From NCBI RefSeq assembly GCF_910592395.1, contig NC_088322.1:4709431-4773430 (forward strand): a stretch of 64,000 nucleotides of DNA, written 5' to 3'. Made by a program: the position numbers and the translations under genes. Below, one piece after another: positions 19,560 through 32,239 of the stretch. The notes under the pieces are model-generated. The model saw only the letters and a list, made by a program, of their open reading frames with translations, searched no databases and was not told the origin of the DNA. Each line of letters begins with the position of its first letter. Positions within the stretch are counted from its first letter, which is position 1. This stretch comes from Lineus longissimus. Lineage: Eukaryota; Nemertea; Pilidiophora; Heteronemertea; Lineidae.

Positions 19560-22500
19560 TGATGCCTCATCTTTAGAAAATCCTTGTAGTGTTTTTGACA
19601 GATATACATTGGATTTATCTTTCGAACATTGACATAATAACACTTTAAGCCGGAGATCTAGCCGCCAAGCTAATGATCAGTTTCTTTTGTGAGAGATAAT
19701 CAAAATGAACAAACGATGTTAAAACGAACAGTGTGTCCAGATAACCTGCACTTAGGGCCCTCCCAATAATATTTCCTCATACCCCATCTTAGAAAATCTT
19801 TGAGGTGTTTTTTGACAAATTGTATTATTTTCCTTTCGTTACGTGGACATTTAACCCTTTAAGCACTGTGATCAAGATGCCAAGCGACTGATCACTTTCT
19901 TTCGTGAGAGAGAATTAGTATATATCTTCAAAAATGAACTAACGCAGTAAAAACGTAAATACAGTGTGGCCACACAACCTGCACCTGAATATAGGGCTTT
20001 TTCACTGATATTGCCTCATACCCCATCTTAAAAAATATTTGTAGGCCTAGTATTTTCCTTTTGTAACGCTGACATTTAACCCTTTGATGCACGGAAATCT
20101 AACCGCCGTGCGAATGACTAGTTTCATCCATGAGAGAGAGAGTCTTATCAAAAATGAAATAACGCGGTAAAAGTGTACAGTTTGTACACCTAACGTGCAT
20201 CAGTATAAGGAGTATTACGTTGACACCGATGTTTTTCTACCTGCATGCATGCATGTACCAAAAGATGTCATATCTTTGAGTTTCATGACACCCTATTATT
20301 GGGTCGAGTGTGGAAGAAAATGATGGGTGAGGGTCCGTGCGTCCACAGAACGTGCCTCCCCCTGACCCTTTGTTTTACATACAGCGAAAAAGCTGTATGT
20401 AACATCCTAAGGAAGGGCTCTCTGTTGACCTCGAGTTTTTCTCATTAGGGCTCAGGTAAAAAATGCGTTCGTGTATTTTTTGACCCTGTACATCTTTATT
20501 TCGTTACGTATCCTACATTGTATAAGGACTGATATCTCAATTGACGTCCTGACTCGGTCAAAACGGACAGCGCGTGAACATGGCGTACATCTGTATAAAG
20601 GTTATTTGGTCTTCATTTCCATCTTTGACGTCAAGTACTACTCATGAGCATGAGCGCTGTATGACCGTGGGCCTGGGTCCACGCAGCCAGCAAAATTGCA
20701 ATATACATACTTAGGTAATTTTCCTACGTTACGGTGACATTGTGAAAGAAAAACATTCCGGTTAACTCGGTAAAAAAGTACAGTACATTTTTGTACACCT
20801 AACACATACATGTATATGGCTTTTCGCTGATCTTGAGGTTTTCCACATGTCTTATCGGAGATCTAGCCGCCAAGCGAATGATCAGTTTCTTTTGTGAGAG
20901 ATAATCAAAATAAACAAACGATGTTAAAACGAACAGTGTGTCCAGATAACCTGCACTTAGGGCCCTCCCAATAATATTTCCTCATACCCCATCTTAGAAA
21001 ATCTTTGAGGTGTTTTTTGACAAATTGTATTATTTTCCCTTCGTTACGTGGACATTTAACCCTTTAAGCACTGAGATCAAGATGCCAAGCGTCTGATCAC
21101 TTTCTTTTATGAGTGAGAATTAGTATATTTCTTTCTTTTATGAGTGAGAATTAGTATATTTCTTCAAAATGAACTAACGCGGTAAAAACGTACAGTGAGG
21201 CCACACAACCTGTACCCGAACATAGGGCTTTTTCACTGATATTTCCTCATACCCCATCTTAAAAAATATTTGTAGGCCTAGTATTTTCCTTTTGTAACGC
21301 TGACATTTAACCCTTTGATGCACGGAAACCTAACCGCCGTGCGAATGATTAGTTTCATCCATGAGAGAGAGAGTCTTATCAAAAATGAAATAACGCGGTA
21401 AAAGTGTACAGTTTGTACACCTAACGTGCATCAGTATAAGGAGTATTACGTTGACACCGATGTTTTTCAACCTGCATGCATGCATGTACCAAAAGATGTC
21501 ATATCTTTGAGTTTCATGACACCCTATTATTGGGTCGAGTGTGGAAGAAAATGATGGGTGAGGGTCCGTGCGTCCACAGAACGTGCCTACCCCTGACCCT
21601 TTGTTTTACATACAGCGAAAAAGCTGTATGTAACATCCTAAGGAAGGGCTCTCTGCTCACCTCGAGTTTTTCTCATTAGGCCTCAGGTAAAAAATGTGTT
21701 CGTGTATTTTTTGACCCTGTACATCTTCATTTCGTTGCGTATCCTACATTGTATAAGGACTGATATCTCAATTGACGTCCTGACTCGGTCAAAACGGACA
21801 GCGCGTGAACATAGCGTACATCTGTATAAAGGTTATTTGGTCTTCATATCCATCTTTGACGTCAAGTACTACTCATGAGCATGAGCGCTGTATGACCGTG
21901 GGCCTGGGTCCACGCAGCCAGCAAAATTGCAATATACATGCTTAGGTAATTTTCCTACGTTACGGTGACATTGTGAAAGAAAAACATTCCTGTTAACTCG
22001 GTAAAAATGTGCAGTACATTTATGTATATGGCTTTTCGCTGATCTTGAGGTTTTCCACAATATGTCTTATCGGAGATCTAGCCGCCAAGCGAATGATCAG
22101 TTTCTTTTGTGAGAGATAATCAAAATGAACAAACGATGTTAAAACGAACAGTGTGTCCAGATAACCTGCACTTAGGGCCCTCCCAATAATATTTCCTCAT
22201 ACCCCATCTTAGAAAATCTTTGAGGTGTTTTTTGACAAATGTATTATTTTCCCATCGTTACGTGGACATTTAACCCTTCAAGCACGGAGATCTAGATGCC
22301 AAGCGAATTATTAGTTTCTTTCGTGAGAGAGAATTAGTATATATCTTCAAAAATGAACTAACACGGTAAAAACGTACAGTGTGGCCACACAACCTGCACC
22401 CGAATATAGGGCTTTTTCACTGATATTTCCTCATACCCCATCTTAAAAAATATTTGTAGGCCTAGTATTTTCCTTTTGTAACGCTGACATTTAACCCTTT

Positions 22501-23925
22501 GATGCACGGAAATCTAACCGCCGTGCGAATGACTAGTTTCATCCATGAGAGAGAGAGTCTTATCAAAAATGAACTAACGCGGTAAAAGTGTACAGTTTGT
22601 ACACCTAACGTGCATCAGTATTAAGAGTATTACGTTGACACCGATGTTTTTCAACCTGCATGCATGCATGTACCAAAAGATGTCATATCTTTGAGTTTCA
22701 TGACACCCTATTATAGGGTCGAGTGTGGAAGAAAATGATGAGTGAGGGTCCGTGCGTCCACAGAAGTTGCCTCCCCCTGACCCTATCCTACGTTGTATAA
22801 GGACTGATATCTCAGTTTGACGTCCTATTAAACTCGGTCAAAACGGACAGCGCGTAAACATAGCGTACATCTGTATAAAGGTTATTTAGTCTTCATATCC
22901 ATCTTTGACTTCAAGTACTACTCATGAGCATGAGCGCTGTATGACCGTGGGCCTGGGTCCACGCAGCCAGCAAAATTGCAATATATATACTTAGGTAATT
23001 TTCCTACGTTACGGTGCTATTGTGAAAGAAAAACATTCCGGTAAACTTGGTAAAAAAGTACAGTACATTTATGTACACCTAACACATATATGGCTTTTCG
23101 CTGATCTTGAGGTTTTCCACATGTCTTGTCTTTCTTTGACCTAATTGTAGTGACAAACATAAATTCAGGAATGTGGTCAGACCCTGGTGAGAGATGGGTC
23201 TGTCCACGAAAATTACGTCTCTGTCCCAACTGAGATTATTTTTAATTTTTTTTAAATGCAGGTTATTTTTCCTATGATGCGGTGAAACGAACAGTGTGTA
23301 CCCCTAACGATCATCCGCATAGAGCCCCACATTGGCCTGAGGTTAAAAAACGTCTACCGACTTTCTTTTGCTATGATATGTCGTTCCTGTGAATTCAAGC
23401 ATCATTCGTAGGCAAAATCTGTCATACATAATTCATTGCACTTGTATCATTCGCAGTTGATCAAGTTGTATGAAGGTATATGACGGGCGATTACATAATA
23501 AGCTGTCACCCCTTGTATTTCCCTGTACAATTGCAAAAGTAGCCAACGCAACTATATAGCATGAGCAAGCAAAATTGCGTACGAAGAAAACGTTTTTTTT
23601 ATGCTAAATCACCGGCGTTTGAAGGGTTTTGCGAGGTTTACAACATCGAGCTTAAGTCAAAATGTACTCTCATCTTTCGTTAACTTGACTAAACTGTACT
23701 TAGGCAGGCTACTAATGTAAACTCAAAGATGATATAAGGCCCTCCCTGGCTGGTAGAGGGGCAATCAAGAGAATTAACCTCCCCTATGGCCACCTAACCC
23801 AAAAACGCGATGTATAGGCCTAATGTTTTGACTGGTTTTCCCACGTTACCTGACTTGAAAGAGACATTGTGCAGGTTAACAACGTGCAGTGTGTACACAT
23901 AACGCACGTCTGTACAAAGAGTTTT
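19560..23925 (+). repeat. Higher-order satellite: ~1.21-kb units built of ~200-240-bp monomers
   Basis: The marker GGAGATCTAGCCGCC begins units at 19652, 20857 and 22072 (spacing 1205 and 1215). Within each unit, diverged monomers recur that contain CCTCATACCCCATCTTA, a GTAACG-TGACATTTAACCC phrase, CGGTAAAA-CGTACAGT and ACACCTAAC-TGCATC. Units one and two are nearly identical over more than 1 kb. The third lacks ~170 bp containing an ACATACAGC/GCTGTATGT hairpin (first copy at 20377-20400). Degenerate monomers continue to 23925, directly against the Harbinger palindrome. Identical 67-codon frames at 20245 and 21476 are a result of the repeat, not genes. Confidence 0.85.
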
Positions 23926-24313
23926 AGTAGGTCTGTCTCATAACAGAACGTAAGGGACGGACGGGAACCAAAATCAACGTCCATGGACGCGTAGTTGGAT
24001 TAATCTAATAGGCCTTCACATGTCACGTGGAGTACGTTTGCGTTCCAAGTTCTGAATGGAGGCCGGCCATATAACAATGATCTTTGCACTGAATAATTGC
24101 ATTCAATGGCAATAGACCGCCCATATGGGAAGGTTCATGTAATTTCCTTTATTATGCGTCTAGCCTTATCCCTGTGGTGACATGATTAGACACGCATTGA
24201 AAATGGTCAATAAAATATCATTCCTTTGTCCGAAATTGAATTGATTATTGATAACATTTAATTGCCATGGTTTGTGTTGGCCAGCAGTCGCTTGGCCTCA
24301 CGCTACTTTCACC

Positions 24314-25078
24314 ATGGAGAGAATTAGGATGTTTTTGTTCGCTGCTCCGCCGCCCATACCACCGCCACCAGTTTTGCTTACACCAGCATTTCATAATTTA
24401 GAAGTGCGTCCGCCTCCGTTGCCTCCAAGACTTGATGAAGTTCTCACCAATCAACCAAATGGTCCATACGGTGGTAACGACGTCTTTACCAGGATTAGAA
24501 ACCACCAGATGGACTTTTGGTATCTAGCAGGTGAGACAGTGGCCTCTTTCCAGCACCTCGTAGAGGACATTACGCCCCTTCTGAAAAACAGGCCAGGACG
24601 GTACCGAGATCATTTGCTGTCGGTGGAGAACCGTTTGCTCCTTTTTTTCTATTGGATCAAGAAATATCCGGACATTGTTGCGATGAGTGCAATGTTTGAT
24701 ATCAGCAAGCAATCTGTTTGCAGGGAACTTTATTTTATGACAGATGTTTTGTGGACTTATTTTCAAGACGGTATAACATGGCCGACCGATGAAGAGTGGG
24801 AACAACTGCGGGGCAACTGGGATACTATTCCAGATGCTGTTGGGGCGATAGATGGAACGGTACATGCAATCGAGATCCCAGAAACTGAGGATCCCCACCT
24901 GTTCTACAGTGGCCATGTCCACACTTGTATCAGCACTCAGGTCATTATCGACAATTGTGGAATGAGTTGTGCTCCCCTTGAAAAATCGGTATATGGAAGT
25001 GGCCCCTTTGTTACTGTGCTATTGTTGTGTGGGGTGCGGGTGCGTTTGTGGAGGGGGGGTATACGATACATGTACTAA
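24314..25078 (+). pseudogene. Truncated Harbinger-like (DDE_Tnp_4-type) transposase, left arm
   Basis: The start at 24314 has a good context (CACCATGG) and gives MERIRM, then a proline-rich stretch (PPPIPPPP). A helical N-terminal domain comes next, with an HTH-like segment around SAMFDISKQSVCREL at about 24686-24730. The catalytic core then opens with AIDGT (about 24844-24858), the first aspartate of the DDE triad, and YSGH...STQVIID. After CGMSCAPLE the sequence no longer fits the family. The part with the second Asp and the Glu is missing, so the product cannot be an active transposase. Confidence 0.75.
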
Positions 25079-25345
25079 CTCAGCAATTTCTCTTGCAACG
25101 ACTTCTCTTATCCTTTGTCGGAGTTGTTTTGCGGTTCGCTTAGCGTATAATGCCCTTGTGCGTTTCGGCAAACAGTTGACATTTTGCCGGATGTGGCCTA
25201 GAATGCGAACATAATTATTTCTATGTCGCTGGTACCCTTCCCGGAGAAGGGCCATCTCCTCCATGCCAACAAGCACTCTATCACACATGACTGTTCGTTC
25301 ACTTCGACAACACTGTACTAAAAACCGCGCTAAAACTAGACCCAT
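25019..25345 (-). CDS. Small basic ORF in the left Harbinger arm
   Basis: 108 codons, convergent with the transposase frame and overlapping its 3' end. The product is rich in Arg and Leu with predicted helices (MEEMALLREGYQRH, RRTAKQLRQRI-like). Harbinger elements often carry a second gene for a DNA-binding accessory protein, and the place fits, but I see no Myb/SANT motif. It may instead be the reversed remnant of the lost transposase end. The inverted twin is at 26138-26395. Confidence 0.35.
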   Translation of the reverse strand: MGLVLARFLVQCCRSERTVMCDRVLVGMEEMALLREGYQRHRNNYVRILGHIRQNVNCLPKRTRALYAKRTAKQLRQRIREVVAREIAELVHVSYTPPPQTHPHPTQQ

Positions 25346-26137
25346 ATCATAGTCATAACTTGTTACTGTTACTCAGCCACAGTCCAACAATGGGCCGGTT
25401 TCTTTTGCATAGTAACTGCTTAGATAATAAAAAGACACTCAATTTGGTTAATACGAGCCAACCAGGCTTTTATCAATAATTGACCGCTTGTCTATAACAA
25501 GGCCTATTCGGTAACATCGGTAACATCGATTTCCCTTCATTGACAGTTAACCAACGCACGTTGTCAAAAAGCTATTGTATGTATAGGTGGGCGTTCCTAA
25601 TGTGCTTTGGTGACCACCAATCAGAAGAAGGACCTTACATATGTATTCATCACAGCAGCGCAGCCCTGGTGGTAATGCTCTTGTAACCAATAGCATCAAA
25701 GTTTAGGTCTGTCTCATGATAGAACGTTAGGGACAGACGGGAACCTAAGAAGTACCTAATTCAACGTACCATGCTTGTTAACTTTGATGCTATTGGTTAC
25801 ACGAGCATTACCACCAGGGCTGCGCTGCTGTGATGAATACATATGTAAGGTCCTTCTTCTGATTGGTGGTCATCAAAGCACACTAGGAACGCCCACCTAT
25901 ACATACAATAGCTTTTTGACAACCAGCGTTGGTTAACTGTCAATGAAGGGAAATCGATGTTACCGATGTTACCGAATAGGCCTTGTTATAGACAAGCGGT
26001 CAATTATTGATAAAAGCCTGGTTGGCTCGTATTAACCAAATTGAGTGCCTTTTTATTATCTAAGCAGTTACTATGCAAAAGAAACCGGTCCATTGTTGGA
26101 CAGTGGCTGAGTAACAGTAACAAGTTATGACTATGAT

Positions 26138-26395
26138 ATGGGTCTAGTTTTAGCGCGATTTTTAGTACAGTGTTGTCGAAGTGAACGAACAGTCATGTGT
26201 GATAGAGTGCTTGTTCGCATGGAGGAGATGGCCCTTCTCCGGGAAGGGTACCAGCGACATAGAAATAATTATGTTCGCATTCTAGGCCACATCCGGCAAA
26301 ATGTCAACCGTTTGCCGGAACGCACAAGGGCATTATACGCTAGGCGAACCGCAAAACAACTCCGACGAAGGATAAGAGAAGTTATTGCAAGATAA
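26138..26395 (+). CDS. Small basic ORF in the right Harbinger arm
   Basis: 85 codons, inverted twin of 25019-25345. It differs at a few residues and ends earlier at TAA 26393-26395. A run of about 14 C residues (at about 26425-26438) follows, which is a G run in the other arm. Preservation of the frame in both arms only shows that the duplication is recent; it is not independent evidence of function. Confidence 0.35.
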   Translation: MGLVLARFLVQCCRSERTVMCDRVLVRMEEMALLREGYQRHRNNYVRILGHIRQNVNRLPERTRALYARRTAKQLRRRIREVIAR

Positions 26396-26504
26396 ATTGC
26401 TGAGTTAGTACATGTATCGTATACCCCCCCCCCCCCCTCCACAAATGCACCCGCACCCCACACAACAGTAGCACAGTAACAAAGGGGCCACTTCCATATA
26501 CCGA

Positions 26505-27215
26505 TTATTCAAGGGGAGCACAACTCATTCCACAATTGTCGATAATGACCTGAGTGCTGATACAATATTTGTGGACATGGCCACTGTAGAACAGGTGGGG
26601 ATCCTCAGTCTCTGGGATCTCGATTGCGTGTACCGTTCCATCTATCGCCCCAACAGCATCTGGAAGAGTATCCCAGTTGCCCCGCAGTTGTTCCCACTCT
26701 TCATCGGTCGGCCATGTTATACCGTCTTGAAAATAAGTCCACAAAACATCTGTCATAAAATAAAGTTCCCTGCAAACAGATTGCTTGCTGATATCAAACA
26801 TTGCACTCATCGCAGCAATGTCCGGATATTTCTTGATCCAATAGAAAAAAAGTAGTGAACGGTTCTCCACCGACAGCAAATGATCTCGGTACCGTCCTGG
26901 CCTGTTTTCCAGAAGGGGAGTAATGTCCTCTACGAGGTGCTGGAAAGAGGCCACTGTCTCACCTGATAGACACCAAAAGTCCATCTGGTGGTTTATAAAT
27001 CTGGTAAAGACGTCGTTACCACCGTATGGACCATTTGGTTGATTGGTGAGAACTTCATCAAGTCTTTGAGGCAACGGAGGCGGACGCACCTCTAAATTAT
27101 GAAATGCTGGTGTAAGCAAAACTGGTGGCGGTGGTATGGGCGGTGGTATGGGCGGTGGTATGGGCGGTGGTATGGGCGGCGGAGCAGCGAACAAAATCAT
27201 CCTAATTCTCTCCAT
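26505..27215 (-). pseudogene. Truncated Harbinger-like transposase, right arm
   Basis: Inverted twin of 24314-25078 starting at the same MERIRM methionine. It has an expanded proline tract: a 12-bp unit (IPPP) is present four times against once in the left arm. The AIDGT box and the HTH-like region are conserved; the frame ends at PLE followed by a stop at 26505-26507. It too lacks the second half of the catalytic core. Confidence 0.75.
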
Positions 27216-27600
27216 GATGAAAGTAGCGTGAGGCCAAGCGACTGCTGGCCAACACAAACCATGGCAATTAAATGTTATCAACAATCAATTCAATTTCGGA
27301 CAAAGGAATGATATTTTATTGACCATTTTCAATGCGTGTCTAATCATGTCACCACAGGGATAAAGCTAGATGCATGATAAAGGAAAATTACATGAACCTT
27401 CCCATATGGGCGGTCTATTGCCATTGAATGCAATTATCCAGTGCAAAGATCATTGTTACATGGCCGGCCTCCATTCAGAACTTGGAACGCAAACGTGCTC
27501 CACGTGACATGTGAAGGCCTATTAGATTAATCCTACTACGCGTCCATGGACGTTGATTTTGGTTCCCGTCCGTCCCTAACGTTCTATAATGAGACAGACC

Positions 27601-28797
27601 TACTGGGACTTCGAACATGTTCAACTAGAAATAAGGAAAATAACGTTAAAACGGTTTTGAACATATCATATCACATCATATTCATATATCACCATGGTTC
27701 GCACCAGGAAGGTATACAGAATACCGGAGTTCCATGGTGTCCCCCTGGTGTCCCCATGGCAGAGTGAGGCCGTCTCCAAGAAATAAATTGAATTGTAGAA
27801 ACCCGTTAAAGCATTTTCCACTGCATCTTGAACATGAATTCGATTGGTTTCATAGGAAAGAAGTCAACTTATATTGTATTTCTTTTCTTCAGAATCAGGA
27901 AACAGACAGCAAGATGAGTCAAATTTGGACGATATGCTTCGTATCTCCGTACACATTCATCGTTGCACTTGAGTATTGTGCAAATAGGGACTTCGATGTG
28001 GAGGATTGCATCATAGACAGAATGGATGCCAGCCTTCAAGAATGTGTCGAGGTCATAGAACACCTTATATACAAGGTTGGAGAATTTTTTGTTAGAGTTG
28101 TGAAGGAATGACGATATTCAGGTAGGTGTTAAGATGAAATGAACCCCCCATCCCCCCATCTTTAAGTATTCCAAACAATAATTTACAACAGGTCGACACA
28201 TTTCTCTTCTGGGAGCATGTGAAAAGCATTGAAACCATGACTCTGATACAAACTAAAAAATGCAAAAAACGCCTGAACACTACACATCTACATGAAGGCA
28301 CGGGGTATCTTGGAAAGTAATCAACTAAAACCGACGGTAAGCATGATCGGTTGTCTCTTTTGATAATGTTCGAGTAATATAATCAATATTATAATGCGTG
28401 TAATAAAGATTTTCTATGAAGGGGTACAATCATTCTGGTATACCCAATGATCATTCCACAATTTACCTCAGATCTGACTAGTCTAGAAAATTGTCCGGTA
28501 TTAGGATATTTTCGCGAGTAGATCATGCTCGCGTACATATTCTGCCACTCACTTTGATCAGAGGCTACATCGAAATTATATGCCTGCACAGGAATGTGCT
28601 AAATGCACTCCACATCTGATGAGCGACGCTGAAGCCCAACTTATTGACTGGTTCAGTGCATTGGTCAGCGTTTCAACAATGTACTATAAGTGACGAACGA
28701 ATGTTGTTGGTGAAGGTATATATCTAACTCTCAATGAAAGTAATCCGCCACCTCTCCACTTGTTTTGTGATAGAAAGAAGTGATGTCATTTCGGCCA
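27601..28797. other. Unassigned region with one possible exon
   Basis: A frame open from 27734 to 28111 includes MSQIWTICFVSPYTF and ends VRVVKE. It is preceded at about 27884-27893 by TTTTCTTCAG, a possible splice acceptor. I recognise no domain, and no partner exon could be tied to it. Otherwise nothing is seen. Confidence 0.25.
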
Positions 28798-30279
28798 CAG
28801 GCTCGCCCAGAATCATAAAACTAATTTGTGGGAATGGAAATCCTCCAATGTAATATTTGATGTAAAGAATCTGAGTAGGTTTTGCCTGATTTATCTGCAT
28901 TGAAATGGAAAGCCATTCAAGGCAACAAAATCCATCGAAATTCAGCGTGTATGATGACTTTTTTTGGAAGCATGGCGTTTTAAATTCATTCAAAATTATC
29001 GATGGGGAAACTTTTTATGCTAAATCTAAGCATTTAGTACTTGCAGGTTATTTATCAATATTTACTGTTGCATTTACCACTTTTTCTGAGGGAAAATCGT
29101 GGAATAATATTGCAATTTTGCAGCGTTTGAACAATGTATTCAGTGACCAAATGTAGGCATATCCGACTCTCAAAGAAAGTAATCAACTTCGTCACCTCTA
29201 CCCTCTTCATTGTGCAACTGGGAGTTGCATAAAAGCAGTGGCAGCATTGTACTCAGCAAGTTCGGCCATAATGTTCATATATTCGCAGTTGAAACTGCCT
29301 GTGCTTTCAATTTATTTGCTGTCGTCTGCTGACAACTTTGGTAACCATAGTGGACGGTGATTTGTTCACACTGTCCGAATCTCCACACTGATCACTCTAG
29401 TATCAATGTTGCGCCATGAAAAGAGGCTTTCTCCCAATGCGAAAGACCCAGGATGAACGGTGGCAAATTTTGTTTTCGTATGCGCAAATACAGTTTCGGT
29501 TGGGATATTGTGTAACAGAGTTCAACTTCACTAAGAGGAGATATTACATTGATAATTATGACAATTATCTAAATATGAAATGTGAATGTTCTGTTTTTTT
29601 GTTGCAGGCCCTACACGAAAAGCTTACGAGGGCTCATTAACCTGTGGTCGGCAGCTGCATTCGTCTTTTCACTAGTGACCTGGACAGCAAGGTTTCCAAG
29701 ATTCGAATACGTGAGAATACCCTCCTGGATAACGCTAAAATTACGGGAACTAGGAACAGTTTGCGCTCCATATAGCCCAAAACGATGTGGACATACCATT
29801 TACGAATTGACTAAATTGATATCATAGGAGGGTTTTTAAAACCGAAAAAGAATAATGATAATCTTAGTATGTCACTTTGTAATCAACACGTTTATAAATC
29901 ATTGTGATGGAAAGCCATCCAAATTCAGTTCATAATGTCGATTACAAAACCGAAAGGGGCCTGATAAAAAAGCTATGCAGGCTCGCCCAGAATCATAAAA
30001 CTAATTTGTGGGAATGGAAATCCTCCAATGTAATATTTGATGTAAAGAATCTGAATAGGTTTTGCCTGATTTATCTGCATTGAAATGGAAAAGCCATTCA
30101 AGGCAATAGAATCCATCGAAATTCAGCGTGTATGATGACTTTTTTGGAAGCACGGCGTTTTAAATTCATTCAAAATTATTGATGGGGAAACTATTTATAA
30201 TAAATCTAAGCATTTAGTACTTGGAGGTTATTTATCAATATTTACTGTTGCATTTACCACTTTTTTTGAGGGAAAATCA
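28798..30279 (+). repeat. ~300-bp direct repeat pair, 1.18 kb apart
   Basis: 28798-29098 and 29978-30279 are nearly identical (CAGGCTCGCCCAGAATCATA at the left edge, CATTTACCACTTTTT near the right). Between them lie two frames of 74-81 codons without recognisable features. This is either a local segmental duplication or two copies of a dispersed repeat. Confidence 0.8.
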
Positions 30280-30407
30280 GTCAAGTTAAATGTTTGTTTT
30301 AAACACTAGCGCTAATGTCACTCTGTGTTTTAACTTTGATTGTGTTACTAGGCATGTTAAAACCGATGTACATGGACAAGATTTAAGACAATTCTTGCAT
30401 TTTTAAA

Positions 30408-30490
30408 TGCAGCAGAACCTCTCTATTAACGGGTTCCCCTGGGACTGACACTTGCTGTCTCTATAGAGAGGTGTCCCATTACAGTTGTTC
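30408..30490 (+). mobile_element. Fragment resembling a pogo/Tc1-type MITE end
   Basis: CAGCAGAACCTCTCTATTAACGGG-type sequence is followed within ~40 bases by its partial inverse (CTATAGAGAGGTGTCCC). Short ends of the CAGTAGAACCTCTCTA type are common for pogo-like MITEs in my recollection. Only one small fragment is present. Confidence 0.35.
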
Positions 30491-32239
30491 AGGCTACAGT
30501 CCTAATCCTAACCTGACGAATCCATCAAGTTATTCAGGGTGCACCCGACAACACTCAAGGCTTTTTTTACTTCCCTTGTACATGTTGTATCAGGTCCCAA
30601 AACTAATGTTAGAATGTTACTGGTATATAACATCCATCGTTTAGTGCTTTAGTAAAGATAGTCTGCCATCCCATCAAATATAGATATTTGCAAGGAATTT
30701 TTCCTGAACCGAGGAATGTGATATTCCCAAAGCCGACATCTTAAATGTTTATCATTTTTGTAGGACTCGAGAAAATACAGATTTTGCGTGTAGTCGTGTA
30801 TATTGAGGCAGTGCAATTAATTCAGATATTTTCCACTCTGTATGGTTTATTTCTCGAGCAAAATCGTTTTTTTCGTGAACTCATGATATATCGTCGTACA
30901 TGTATATCGTTGAGGTGCGGGGATTCGCATTGGTCGTGTGTTAATGGGTTATATAGACAGAGCCAGTGTAAAATTGACCACAAAGGCAGTAGGAACAGTC
31001 CTTTAGTTTTTTTGTATTGCACGGAGAGGGAATCCATTTGTCGTAAATTAGTCGTCTTTTGCTAGCAGGTTTATTATCTAGAGTATGCTGGGATAAGTTC
31101 ACTGTAAGGGCATACTTTTAGCATTGCTTTGATGACATAGAAAAGCAGTAAATCTGTAACTAGAGATCCTTCCCAACTTGAAGGTGCGGGGCGCATTTGA
31201 CATGTTTGATAGGAACAAAGAGGCATTGAGATTTATCACACAGGATCATCTGCCATTTAATGCACCCTTAAAATAACCGGGACTCTTTTGTATTAGATCT
31301 CGATCAGGGGCATTTATAATCCAAATCTTTATCGGCCTACTGAAGAGAACTGTTTACAAACCGACCAAACATGTCAAAAAGCTTGCCAATATCCTGGTGA
31401 CCTCTGAACCAGTGATCGGCCAGGTGAGGTCTCGAGCACTCTGGCTTTCAAGACGAGACATTTGCCGAATTCGTCTGGAACTTCGGGTAGAATACCATGC
31501 AGTTGACTGAATTCAATATTACGAAGGCACAGAAGGATCATTCGAAATTCAAAATGTATGGTTTAAACATTGGTCTAGTACATTTTTTAATGTAGTGTTT
31601 GAGGTTTTCCAAAAAATTGCTAACTTTCATATTGACGTCAACTGTTAAATTTTTATACACGAGAATAAATTCATTGGATAAACAATGTATTTGTATTCAT
31701 GTTTTACTTATTTAGGTAAGTGTACACATGTGTGATGTTTTAGTACTTCCATTCTCGCGGTCCCCGTCATTAGTTCAAAATTTGGCGGGTTTGCCTGATT
31801 CATGCCATCGTGGTCTTCCTCACTGGACAGTGCGACGAATATTGCGACCTTGCGGGCATGAGGATCGAAGCAACCTGTGGTAATGTAGAAGAAGTGGAGT
31901 TTGGATAGACCCACAACTCCTGCATTGTCACAATTTCCTGGTCCAACATAGTTTTCTGTACTGCCGGAACCTCATATCCTTGTAGCCTGATGGGCTGGTC
32001 AATGATAAAGCCGAGACATGGGCCACAACCTGTCTTTCGAACGGCATTTATGTGATGGTCTTTCATGCAGCTGATGACATGATCACAATCCATCGACAGT
32101 TCTGATCGAGTGCCTTGTTTGGTTGCCTCCCATAATATAAACCAAGCATTCCAGTGCTTAATCTTTGATAACAAGAGACCCCTTCGTCAGTGACTTGTCT
32201 GAGCAGGTGGTGACAAAACCACCTCTCGATCGACCCTCA
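30491..32239. other. No gene recognised
   Basis: The longest frame (complement of 31800-32174, 124 codons) shows no domain, and its codons do not look constrained. No repeats were noticed apart from degenerate minisatellite units at the right edge. Confidence 0.3.

Larger units (their letters stand above)
23930..27600. mobile_element. Palindromic pair of PIF/Harbinger-like transposons
   Basis: Arms 23930-25703 and 25780-27600 are inverted copies, nearly identical by eye, around a 76-bp spacer. Both outer ends are GGTCTGTCTCAT...GGGACGGACGGGAACC (inverted on the right), flanked by TA. The spacer holds one more copy of this terminal repeat at 25706 in the left orientation. The right copy (about 25706-27600) therefore has two termini, while the left copy lacks its inner one. 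Each arm carries a shortened transposase frame and a convergent small ORF. The whole is expected to form a long hairpin or cruciform. Confidence 0.85.

Noticed and set aside
20245-21679. Two identical 67-codon frames as a duplicated gene
   Set aside because: They are identical because the 1.21-kb satellite unit is duplicated; there is no domain and the third unit has lost the frame.
24248-24313. Upstream start for the Harbinger transposase frame
   Set aside because: The extension (ending WPHATF) is not proline-rich or conserved in type, and the ATG at 24314 has the better context and is shared by both arms.
27691-28111. Small spliced gene next to the Harbinger element
   Set aside because: A possible acceptor exists, but no phase-compatible partner exon or known domain was found, so it is only mentioned as an unassigned region.
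31800-32174. 124-codon minus-strand frame as a gene
   Set aside because: No recognisable domain, no neighbouring exon signals, and its right side merges into degenerate minisatellite.
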